Below are positions 1 to 5,084 of a DNA stretch of 5,084 nt, piece after piece. Positions within the stretch are counted from its first letter, which is position 1. Every line of letters starts with the position of its first letter. The notes beneath the pieces are model-generated. The model made no database searches. It had not been told where the DNA came from and worked only from the letters and a program-made list of their open reading frames with translations. Source of the stretch: Candidatus Latescibacterota bacterium. GTDB lineage: Bacteria > Latescibacterota > UBA2968 > UBA8231. The translations under genes were made by a program, and so were the position numbers. The stretch is taken from assembly GCA_003529325.1 (NCBI GenBank), contig DPVW01000069.1, positions 13,094 through 18,177 of the forward strand, read 5' to 3'.

Positions 1-387
1 ACCAAGAAACGGTTCTTGCCCAGCTACGTTCTCATTGAAATGGAAATGACGAAGGACGCGTGGCATATGGTGACCAATGTGCCGGGTGTGACCAACTTTG
101 TCGGGCCAGCGCGTAAGCCTCAGCCCCTCGGGCCCGGAGAGGTCGAACATATCCTCGGGCATGCGGATCGCCGCAAGTCTCAAGAGGTCGAAGAGATTCC
201 TTACTCCGAGGGTGATCAGGTCAAAGTCAACGATGGCGCCTTCAAGGACTTCATCGGCACCGTACAGGAAGTCATTCCCGAAAAGCGGCGCCTTAAGATC
301 ATGGTAAGCATTTTCGGTCGCGGAACCCCAGTCGAACTCGACGTGCTCCAGGTGGAGACCGTGGACGACAGCGTGGCCACCGGCTGA
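1..387 (+). CDS. nusG: Transcription termination/antitermination protein NusG, 5'-truncated by window edge
   Basis: The frame is open from base 1 to a TGA at 385-387, giving 128 C-terminal residues of a protein usually about 180 residues long; roughly 45-60 N-terminal residues lie outside the window, and the in-frame TTG at 16 is not the real start. NusG binds the clamp helices of RNA polymerase through its N-terminal domain, and Rho or ribosomal protein S10 through its C-terminal KOW domain, affecting elongation, pausing, Rho termination and coupling to translation. The end of the NGN domain is visible (SYVLIEMEM, then W-H-M-V-x-N-V-P-G-V-T-x-F-V-G). A variable linker follows, then the KOW domain at about residues 70-105 ([18 protein letters not shown]) and the C-terminal [12 protein letters not shown] segment that contacts S10 or Rho in E. 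coli. The usual PGY of the clamp-binding face reads PSY here. It lies 35 nt upstream of rplK, the standard neighbour. Confidence 0.97.
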   Translation, partial: TKKRFLPSYVLIEMEMTKDAWHMVTNVPGVTNFVGPARKPQPLGPGEVEHILGHADRRKSQEVEEIPYSEGDQVKVNDGAFKDFIGTVQEVIPEKRRLKIMVSIFGRGTPVELDVLQVETVDDSVATG

Positions 388-422
388 GTTCACACCAGCG
401 AAAGATTTGAAAGAGCAATAGC

Positions 423-851
423 ATGGCGAAGAAGGAACTTGCGCAGATCAAGTTGCAGATCCCGGCCGGGGCGGCCAGTCCAGCGCCACCGGTGGGCCCA
501 GCGCTGGGTCAACATGGGGTCAACATTATGGAATTTTGCAAGGCCTTCAATGCGCAGACGCAGGAGAAGCAGGGCCTTATCATCCCTGTGGTGATCACGG
601 TCTACGCCGATCGCAGTTTCACATTCATTACAAAGACACCTCCGGCGGCGGTGCTGCTCAAGCGTGCGGCCGGTATCGAGAAGGGTTCCGGCGTCCCCAA
701 CCGTGACAAGGTGGGAACCGTTACTGAGTCGGATCTGCGGGAGATTGCGGAACTGAAAATGGAGGACCTCAACGCCAACGACATCGACGCGGCGGCACTG
801 ATGATCGCCGGAACAGCCCGTAGTATGGGCCTCATCGTCGAGCAGAAGTAG
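423..851 (+). CDS. rplK: 50S ribosomal protein L11
   Basis: L11 binds the 1070 region of 23S rRNA at the base of the L7/L12 stalk, in the GTPase-associated centre, and is the classic target site of thiostrepton and the sensor region for RelA. The protein has 142 residues, the same as E. coli L11. The N-terminal domain shows the proline-rich [17 protein letters not shown] stretch (about residues 14-30) followed by [12 protein letters not shown]. The central [15 protein letters not shown] leads to the C-terminal rRNA-binding domain with [14 protein letters not shown] (about 72-85) and the closing GTARSMGL. The ATG at 423 gives the canonical MAKK start; a weak purine-rich site AAAGAG lies at 410-415, 7 nt upstream. 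The 35-nt gap after nusG is short for a separate promoter. In E. coli, L1 represses the rplKA mRNA near this start; I could not identify an L1 site by eye here. Confidence 0.99.
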   Translation: MAKKELAQIKLQIPAGAASPAPPVGPALGQHGVNIMEFCKAFNAQTQEKQGLIIPVVITVYADRSFTFITKTPPAAVLLKRAAGIEKGSGVPNRDKVGTVTESDLREIAELKMEDLNANDIDAAALMIAGTARSMGLIVEQK

Positions 852-855
852 GAGA
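850..855 (+). promoter_or_regulatory. Ribosome binding site of rplA overlapping the rplK stop
   Basis: AGGAGA lies 5 nt before the rplA ATG at 861 and shares its first two bases with the rplK TAG stop (849-851). This arrangement favours translational coupling, so that ribosomes ending L11 start L1 and the two proteins are made in equal amounts. The overlap is seen directly; coupling is inferred. Confidence 0.85.
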
Positions 856-860
856 ACGGC

Positions 861-1562
861 ATGGGTAAGAAGGGCAAGATATACATAGCCGCGACGGAGA
901 CGTACGACAAGAGCAAACCCGTAAGCCTCGAAGAGGGTGTAAGGATTCTCAAGTCCTTCCCGACGCGCAAGGCGGACGAGTCTGTCGAACTCAGTTTTTC
1001 TCTCGGAATCGATGGACGTCAGGCAGATCAGGCGTTGCGTGGCACCGTCATGTTGCCCAAGGGCACCGGCAAAGACATTCGCATCGTCGTAATGACTCAG
1101 GGAGACCTCGTCGCCCAGGCCGAAGAAGCTGGCGCCGACCACGTAGGTGGTGCCGAGTTGATCGCCCGCATCGAGTCGGGCTGGCTTGATTTCGACCTCG
1201 TGATCGCTTCACCTGATATGATGGGTCAAGTCGGCAAACTCGGCCGAGTGCTCGGCCCGCGTGGACTGATGCCGAACCCGAAGACGGGCACTGTGACACG
1301 CGACGTTGGGCAAGCTGTGACCGAGGCTAAGGCGGGTCGTATCGAATTTCGCGCCGACAACAAGTCTGGCAACAACGCGCAGGGCCCCATCGGTAAGGTC
1401 TCCTTTACCGAAGAAGCCCTGCTCGAGAATGCCCAGGCTTTCACCGATGCCATCATGAGGGCCAAGCCAGCCTCTACCAAAGGTCAGTTCGTGCGCAAGT
1501 TGATCCTGTCCTCCACCATGGGCCCTGGGATCCGGATCGATCCTTCGGCGCTGGCCGCCTGA
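861..1562 (+). CDS. rplA: 50S ribosomal protein L1
   Basis: L1 forms the mobile L1 stalk next to the ribosomal E site, where it helps move and release deacylated tRNA; in many bacteria it also represses translation of its own rplKA mRNA. The product has 233 residues (E. coli L1 has 234). Family signatures in order are: the basic start [26 protein letters not shown] at about 42-61; LPKGTGK at 65-71; EEAGADHVG at 88-96; [15 protein letters not shown] at 107-121; and the highly conserved [22 protein letters not shown] at 125-146. PIGKVSF follows at 176-182. Two small departures from the usual sequence are G52 where Pro is common (D-P-R/K) and a slightly longer loop at about 165-175 before PIGKV. 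It starts 9 nt after the rplK stop, with an overlapping Shine-Dalgarno site, so the pair is probably translationally coupled. The stop is TGA at 1560-1562. Confidence 0.99.
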   Translation: MGKKGKIYIAATETYDKSKPVSLEEGVRILKSFPTRKADESVELSFSLGIDGRQADQALRGTVMLPKGTGKDIRIVVMTQGDLVAQAEEAGADHVGGAELIARIESGWLDFDLVIASPDMMGQVGKLGRVLGPRGLMPNPKTGTVTRDVGQAVTEAKAGRIEFRADNKSGNNAQGPIGKVSFTEEALLENAQAFTDAIMRAKPASTKGQFVRKLILSSTMGPGIRIDPSALAA

Positions 1563-1604
1563 TCCTAATCCAGTCCACTTTCATTTTTAAACACAAGACA
1601 ACCC

Positions 1605-2144
1605 ATGCCGACTGCTGAGAAGAGTGCGACCGTCAGTGATCTGTCGCAGAAGATGTCTCAGGCCGACGCTATCTATCTGGCCGACTTCAGCGGTATTGAC
1701 GTTGCCGCTGTCACGGAGCTTCGCCGATCCCTACGCAGTGCGGGGGTCGATTACCAGGTCGTAAAGAATCGCCTCGCAAAGCTTGCCGCCACTGACGCCG
1801 GGCTGGATTCGATGGGAGCGTATCTCGAGGGGCCAACGGCGATGGCTTTCGTCAATGACGACCCGGTTGCTCCAGCCAAAATCTTACAGAAGTTCATCGA
1901 TGGTGGCGGCAAACTGGTCATCAAGAGTGGTTATGTCGACGGTCAGGTTCTCACCCCAGAGGCGGTGGAACAGCTGGCCAAGTTGCCGTCACGAGATGAG
2001 TTGATCGGTATGGTGATCGGCTCCGTTCAGGCACCATTGTATGGCCTAGCGGTCGTCCTCAATGGCCTGTTGTGTGGCGTTGTTTACGCCGTGTCGGCGA
2101 TACAGGAGCAAAAGGCAGAGGCGGAAGTCACTACCGACGAGTAA
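1605..2144 (+). CDS. rplJ: 50S ribosomal protein L10
   Basis: L10 anchors the L7/L12 dimers to the ribosome: its N-terminal domain binds 23S rRNA next to L11, and its long C-terminal helix carries the dimers. In E. coli the L10(L7/L12)4 complex also represses its own mRNA. The protein has 179 residues, within the family range of about 165-180. Visible signatures are MPTAEK and a helix start at 1-20, [18 protein letters not shown] at 27-44, [10 protein letters not shown] at 52-61, LEGPTAMAF at 74-82, and [20 protein letters not shown] at 126-145, leading into the hydrophobic C-terminal helix ([19 protein letters not shown]) and an acidic tail. The ATG at 1605 is the only start that gives the family N-terminus, yet the bases just before it (CACAAGACAACCC) hold no convincing Shine-Dalgarno sequence. 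The gap to rplA is only 42 nt, so it cannot hold a long E. coli-style L10 leader. Confidence 0.98.
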   Translation: MPTAEKSATVSDLSQKMSQADAIYLADFSGIDVAAVTELRRSLRSAGVDYQVVKNRLAKLAATDAGLDSMGAYLEGPTAMAFVNDDPVAPAKILQKFIDGGGKLVIKSGYVDGQVLTPEAVEQLAKLPSRDELIGMVIGSVQAPLYGLAVVLNGLLCGVVYAVSAIQEQKAEAEVTTDE

Positions 2145-2147
2145 ACC

Positions 2148-2160
2148 GGGGCAAAGCCCT
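2148..2160 (+). promoter_or_regulatory. Small hairpin after the rplJ stop, in the rplL leader
   Basis: GGGGC (2148-2152) pairs with GCCCT (2156-2160) across an AAA loop, giving four Watson-Crick pairs and one G-T pair. It begins three bases after the rplJ TAA, at the head of the 74-nt spacer before rplL. There is no T tract, so it is not an intrinsic terminator. L7/L12 is needed in several copies per L10, and a separate leader for rplL fits independent strong initiation. A hairpin this short can arise by chance, and a role is only a guess. Confidence 0.3.
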
Positions 2161-2208
2161 CGTATCAGATTCGACGACAACACTAGCAGATTCACCTTTC
2201 GGAAGAAT

Positions 2209-2213
2209 GAGGA
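2209..2213 (+). promoter_or_regulatory. Ribosome binding site that sets the rplL start
   Basis: GAGGA ends 5 nt before the ATG at 2219. An alternative in-frame ATG at 2207 overlaps this site, has only a badly spaced GGAA before it, and would add the unconserved residues MRTS, so 2219 is preferred. Confidence 0.75.
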
Positions 2214-2218
2214 CGAGC

Positions 2219-2620
2219 ATGAGCGACGAAGCAGCAGTCGAAGTCAGCCCCAAAGTGGGCGAGATCATCGAGACCATTGGCGGTCTCACGGTCCTTGAGT
2301 TGGCCGAATTGGTCAAGGCTCTGGAAGACAAGTTTGGCGTGTCCGCCGCAGCTCCGGTCATGATGGCCGGTGCGCCCGCCGCCGACGAAGGCGAGGCGGA
2401 AGTAGAGCAGGACGAGTTCGACGTTGTGCTCACGGGCCCCGGCGACAAGAAGATCCAGGTGATCAAGGTCGTCCGCGAGATCACGAGTCTGGGACTGAAG
2501 GAGGCCAAGGCCCTCGTCGACGAGGCGCCGAAGGCAGTCAAGGAAGCTGTCGCCAAGGCCGAAGCCGAGGAAATCCAGGCCAAGCTGATTGCGGCGGGTG
2601 CCACGGTCGAGATCAAGTAA
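2219..2620 (+). CDS. rplL: 50S ribosomal protein L7/L12
   Basis: This is the multi-copy stalk protein that recruits and stimulates the translation GTPases (EF-Tu, EF-G, IF2, RF3) on the 50S subunit. The product has 133 residues, compared with about 120-130 in most bacteria. The N-terminal dimerisation domain that binds the L10 helix is residues 1-40 ([20 protein letters not shown] at 23-42). An Ala/Pro/Glu-rich flexible hinge spans about 43-63. The C-terminal factor-binding domain covers about 65-133, with [33 protein letters not shown] and a final GATVEIK, all close to the family consensus. The extra length is a few N-terminal residues (SDEAAVEVS) and an acidic hinge end ([11 protein letters not shown]). 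The frame is open further upstream, but those codons overlap rplJ and look unlike L7/L12. It follows rplJ by 74 nt and precedes rpoB by 211 nt. The stop is TAA at 2618-2620. Confidence 0.98.
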   Translation: MSDEAAVEVSPKVGEIIETIGGLTVLELAELVKALEDKFGVSAAAPVMMAGAPAADEGEAEVEQDEFDVVLTGPGDKKIQVIKVVREITSLGLKEAKALVDEAPKAVKEAVAKAEAEEIQAKLIAAGATVEIK

Positions 2621-2630
2621 ACGGAGCTAC

Positions 2631-2666
2631 GGTTGCCGCTCATGCGTAAGTGCCTGTTTGGCAACC
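2631..2666 (+). promoter_or_regulatory. Inverted repeat just after rplL, in the rplL–rpoB spacer
   Basis: GGTTGCC (2631-2637) is perfectly complementary to GGCAACC (2660-2666), with a 22-nt loop. It begins 10 nt after the rplL stop. The sequence that follows (TCGGATTCC) has no T run, so this is not a standard intrinsic terminator, although its place matches that of the partial attenuator after rplL in E. coli. The long loop weakens it as a stand-alone hairpin. Confidence 0.4.
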
Positions 2667-2700
2667 TCGGATTCCTACAACCTCATCGACACTACTGCTT

Positions 2701-2767
2701 GATATCGAAAGCTCATGGAAACCGGCGCACATCCGGCGTCGGTCGCTCCGTGGGCTTTCATCTTATC
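2701..2767 (+). promoter_or_regulatory. Long RNA hairpin in the rplL–rpoB spacer, candidate RNase III processing site
   Basis: A 13-bp stem joins 2707-2719 to 2747-2759 without a mismatch (11 Watson-Crick and 2 G-T pairs). After a small internal loop (A2720 against 2744-2746), an 8-bp stem joins 2721-2728 (ACCGGCGC) to 2736-2743 (GCGTCGGT), with one G-T pair and a 7-nt loop at 2729-2735. At the base, GATA (2701-2704) pairs with TATC (2764-2767) across a 2x4 internal loop. That is 25 pairs in 67 nt. No T tract follows. E. coli is known to cleave the rplL–rpoB spacer with RNase III at a long hairpin; position and shape here suggest the same kind of element, but cleavage is inferred. Confidence 0.65.
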
Positions 2768-2806
2768 GCGGCCTGAAGGCAGTCCTGCGGGACTGCTTCT
2801 GGTCGT
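2768..2806 (+). promoter_or_regulatory. Second spacer hairpin with UNCG-type tetraloop, just upstream of the rpoB ribosome binding site
   Basis: CAGTCC (2780-2785) pairs with GGACTG (2790-2795) around the loop TGCG, closed by C-G, which is the UNCG class of extra-stable tetraloop. The stem continues with GAAG (2775-2778) to CTTC (2796-2799), G2779 bulged, then a T-T mismatch, then 2768-2773 to 2801-2806 (four Watson-Crick and two G-T pairs). This gives 16 pairs in 39 nt. It begins at the base directly after the preceding hairpin and ends 11 nt before the Shine-Dalgarno site of rpoB. The bases after the stem (ACAGTCATAAG) contain no T run, which argues against an intrinsic terminator. Likely roles are protection of the processed rpoB 5' end, or spacing and insulation of the start site. 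Confidence 0.65.
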
Positions 2807-2817
2807 ACAGTCATAAG

Positions 2818-2823
2818 AAGGAG
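2818..2823 (+). promoter_or_regulatory. Strong ribosome binding site that fixes the TTG start of rpoB
   Basis: AAGGAG lies 8 nt before TTG 2832, a near-ideal sequence and distance. It is the best Shine-Dalgarno match in the window and the main reason for choosing the non-ATG start. Confidence 0.88.
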
Positions 2824-2831
2824 CGCAGGCC

Positions 2832-5084
2832 TTGAGCGTATCGCAGCCCAGTACCAACGGGAACGGGACGACGGGAACCAGCAGTAAGATTGAACGGCGG
2901 TCCTTTGGCAAGATCGGCGAAGTGGTACCGATGCCAAATCTGCTCGAAGTACAGATTGACTCGTATCGATCGTTTCTTCAACTCGATACGGTGCCACAGC
3001 GTCGCTTGCGCCGCGGTCTCCATTTGGTTTTCGAGAGCATCTTTCCCATCTCGGACACCCATGGCATCTATTCGCTGGAGTATGTCGATTACTCAATCGG
3101 CAATCGACGATACGCGGTCGAGGAGTGTCGCGAGAGAGGGATGACCTTTGCCGCCCCTCTGCGTGCGACACTGCGTCTGGTGACGCGCGACAAGGAGAGT
3201 CCGGACAAGCCGGTCAAAGATGTCGTCGAGCAATCGGTATTTCTCGGCGAGCTGCCGATCATGACCGAAGAAGGTACCTTTGTCGTCAACGGTGCCGAAC
3301 GGGTCGTTGTCAGTCAGCTGCATCGGTCTCCCGGTGTGTTCTTTGACGAGACCATTCACCCCAATGGCAAGCGCCTGTTTTCGGCACGGATTCTGCCGAC
3401 AAAGGGCCCCTGGCTAGAGTTCAGTCTCGACATAAACGACATTCTCTATGTCCACATCGATCGCCGCCGAAAGATGCCGGTCTCGCTGCTTTTGCGGGCC
3501 ATGGGATTTTCCCGCAATGGTGAAGTTCTGGCCCTGTTCCGCGACGAAGAGGAAGTCGAGATCTCGGACGAGGTTCTCGGTCGGACCATCGGGAGTCAGG
3601 ATCTGATCAACAAGCGTACGGGCGAGATCATCGCTGACGCCTACACCGAGGTCACCGAAGACAACATCGAAGACATCAAGTCTTCTCCGTTCAAATACAT
3701 CACCCTTCTCGAGGGGCCGTCTCCGAACGATCCCGGTATGCTTGAGAACACCCTAAAGAAGGACCCGAGCGAGAACGAGGAAGATGCGCTGACTCGTATC
3801 TATAATCTGTTGCGCCCGGGCGATCCGCCGAATATCGAAACCGCGCGTGGTCTACTCGAGCGTCTGTTCTTCAATCCCAAGCGCTATAATCTGGGTGACG
3901 TCGGTCGCCATCGAATCAACCGACGTCTCAATTTGGATATCCCCGCAGGCAGCACGATTCTCCATCTTGAAGACTTCATGTCGATCCTGAACTATCTGAT
4001 CGAACTGCGTATGGGGCAGGGCTTTACGGACGACATTGATCATCTCGGTAACCGTCGGGTACGCCTCGTTGGGGAACTGCTGGCAAACCAGTTCAGCATC
4101 GGTCTGACGCGCATGTCGCGGACCATTCGTGAGCGCATGAGTCTGCGCAATGACGACGAGCAACCAACACCCCATGGTCTCGTCAACGCGCGCACGGTAT
4201 CAACTGTCGTGCAGGCGTTTTTTGGGTCTTCTCAGCTGTCACAGTTCATGCAGCAGAACAACCCGCTCGACGAGTTGACGCACAAACGCCGGCTCTCCGC
4301 CCTCGGTCCCGGTGGTCTGAGTCGAGAGCGCGCCGGATTTGAGGTGCGCGACGTCCATTACACGCACTATGGTCGAATCTGTCCGATCGAGACGCCGGAA
4401 GGTCCGAACATCGGTCTGATCTCGTCTTTGAGTACCTATGCTCGGGTGAACGATTTTGGCTTCCTCGAGACGCCATATCGGAAGGTGATCGACGGCAAGG
4501 CGACGACGGAAATCGAATTCCTTTCCGCCGATGAAGAGGACCGTTTCACCATCGCCCAGGCGAACGAACTGATCAACGAGGATGGTTCGTTCAAGAATGC
4601 CCTGGTGAAGGCGCGTCAGCGGGATGACTATCCGATGATATCACCCGAGGAATGTCAATACATGGATGTGTCGCCGAAGCAACTCGTGAGTGCGGCGGCG
4701 GCGTTGATCCCATTCCTTGAGCATGATGACGCCAACCGGGCGCTGATGGGTTCCAACATGCAACGGCAGGCCGTGCCGTTGTTGTTCACTCAGGCACCCT
4801 TTGTCGGCACCGGCATGGAAGGCAAGATCGCTGTCGACTCTGGGGCGGTGGTTCTGGCCCGCAATCCCGGCGAGGTCACCGCTGTCGACTCGAATCGAAT
4901 CGTGGTGCGTCGCGACAAACGTCGGTCGACGCCGCTGTCACCACTCGACACGGCCGATGTCGACGAGTACAAGCTGACCAAGTTCTCCCGTTCGAATCAA
5001 GATTGCTGCATGAACCAGAGGCCGATCATTCGTGTCGGTGACAAGATCGACAAAGGCCAGGTACTGGCTGACGGCCCAGCCACC
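2832..5084 (+). CDS. rpoB: DNA-directed RNA polymerase subunit beta, 3'-truncated by window edge
   Basis: Beta forms one side of the polymerase cleft and part of the active centre. The first 751 residues are present and the frame runs off the right edge; later parts, including the main substrate-binding acidic and lysine residues and the clamp, lie outside. The TTG start has AAGGAG 8 nt upstream and an in-frame TAA at 2814-2816; the next in-frame GTG (2922) and ATG (2931) fall inside conserved sequence. Residues 2-20 are a Ser/Thr/Asn/Gly-rich tail, then RRSFGKIGEVVPMPNLLEVQIDSY begins the conserved body. Landmarks are NGAERVVVSQLHRSPGVFF (about 153-171), DDIDHLGNRRVR, the rifampicin-binding segment SSQLSQFM at 466-473 to HKRRLSALGPGG (from 484), IETPEGPNIGLI (about 519-530), HDDANRALM with R636 (E. 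coli R678), and NMQRQAVP. Numbering shifts from +14 to -42 against E. coli, so the lobe insertion is about 56 residues shorter. Q474 replaces E. coli D516. rpoC presumably follows. Confidence 0.98.
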   Translation, partial: MSVSQPSTNGNGTTGTSSKIERRSFGKIGEVVPMPNLLEVQIDSYRSFLQLDTVPQRRLRRGLHLVFESIFPISDTHGIYSLEYVDYSIGNRRYAVEECRERGMTFAAPLRATLRLVTRDKESPDKPVKDVVEQSVFLGELPIMTEEGTFVVNGAERVVVSQLHRSPGVFFDETIHPNGKRLFSARILPTKGPWLEFSLDINDILYVHIDRRRKMPVSLLLRAMGFSRNGEVLALFRDEEEVEISDEVLGRTIGSQDLINKRTGEIIADAYTEVTEDNIEDIKSSPFKYITLLEGPSPNDPGMLENTLKKDPSENEEDALTRIYNLLRPGDPPNIETARGLLERLFFNPKRYNLGDVGRHRINRRLNLDIPAGSTILHLEDFMSILNYLIELRMGQGFTDDIDHLGNRRVRLVGELLANQFSIGLTRMSRTIRERMSLRNDDEQPTPHGLVNARTVSTVVQAFFGSSQLSQFMQQNNPLDELTHKRRLSALGPGGLSRERAGFEVRDVHYTHYGRICPIETPEGPNIGLISSLSTYARVNDFGFLETPYRKVIDGKATTEIEFLSADEEDRFTIAQANELINEDGSFKNALVKARQRDDYPMISPEECQYMDVSPKQLVSAAAALIPFLEHDDANRALMGSNMQRQAVPLLFTQAPFVGTGMEGKIAVDSGAVVLARNPGEVTAVDSNRIVVRRDKRRSTPLSPLDTADVDEYKLTKFSRSNQDCCMNQRPIIRVGDKIDKGQVLADGPAT

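Noticed and set aside
390..1142. A 250-codon open frame on the minus strand across rplK and rplA
   Set aside because: It lies antisense to two strongly conserved ribosomal protein genes, its translation has no recognisable family features, and long antisense frames are common opposite GC-rich codon usage.
1528..1559. Small inverted repeats at the end of rplA (GGATC/GATCC at 1528-1543; GGCG/CGCC at 1547-1559) as an L10 leader or terminator
   Set aside because: Stems of only four to five pairs within conserved coding sequence, with no kink-turn pattern I could recognise and no T tract directly after them.
2166..2193. Direct repeat CAGATTC at 2166-2172 and 2187-2193, spaced 21 bp
   Set aside because: The two-helical-turn spacing is suggestive of an operator, but seven bases repeated once inside a 74-nt spacer is weak, and there is no promoter-like sequence next to it.
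2131..2664. A 177-codon minus-strand open frame opposite rplL
   Set aside because: Its Ala/Ser/Thr-rich translation is what the reverse complement of the biased L7/L12 codons gives; no ribosome binding site or family signature supports it.
2768..2806. Intrinsic transcription terminator between rplL and rpoB
   Set aside because: The hairpin is strong, but the following bases have no T tract, and rpoB is expected to be read from the same transcript.
2650..2835. A 61-codon plus-strand open frame in the rplL–rpoB spacer
   Set aside because: It runs straight through both hairpins and over the rpoB start, begins at GTG without a Shine-Dalgarno site, and resembles no known protein; the pairing pattern explains the sequence better than coding does.
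2758..3359. Several overlapping minus-strand open frames over the 5' part of rpoB
   Set aside because: They are antisense to conserved RpoB codons and are not protein-like in composition.

Overview
The window is a stretch of the conserved bacterial nusG–rplK–rplA–rplJ–rplL–rpoB cluster. All genes are on the + strand, and the order is the one found across most bacterial phyla. It enters inside nusG (3' two thirds, 1-387). It then carries complete genes for ribosomal proteins L11 (423-851), L1 (861-1562), L10 (1605-2144) and L7/L12 (2219-2620), and leaves inside rpoB (2832-5084, first 751 codons). The rpoB gene starts at TTG behind a strong Shine-Dalgarno sequence. Its reading frame stays open to the right edge.

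The organism is a bacterium with moderately high GC content that uses Shine-Dalgarno initiation for most of these genes. The beta subunit has a shorter lobe insertion than E. coli and an 'ELTHKRRLSALGPGGLSRERAGFEVRDVHYTHYGR' type of core (given as two adjoining conserved blocks). This looks more like the Gemmatimonadota/Latescibacterota/FCB side of the tree than like gamma-proteobacteria, but that is an impression from memory and the phylum is not determined.

Functionally the genes form a transcription and translation module. NusG is a processivity and coupling factor that binds RNA polymerase, and the gene for the polymerase beta subunit lies downstream. L11 and the L10(L7/L12)n stalk form the GTPase-associated centre of the 50S subunit, and L1 forms the opposite stalk at the E site. 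Spacings are 35, 9, 42, 74 and 211 nt, so a single transcript with internal post-transcriptional adjustment is likely.

The least ordinary DNA is the 211-nt rplL–rpoB spacer. It contains three inverted repeats. Two of them, 2701-2767 and 2768-2806, abut exactly and fill the region just upstream of the rpoB ribosome binding site; the second is capped by a UNCG-type tetraloop. None has a following T tract, so they look like RNA processing, stability or translation-control structures and not intrinsic terminators. E. coli has an attenuator and an RNase III site in the equivalent spacer, so this may be a functional counterpart of independent sequence. In rpoB, the rifampicin-binding segment has Gln where Asp516 (E. 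coli numbering) is nearly always found. I saw no mobile element, CRISPR array, tRNA or rRNA, and no evidence of a wholly new system.
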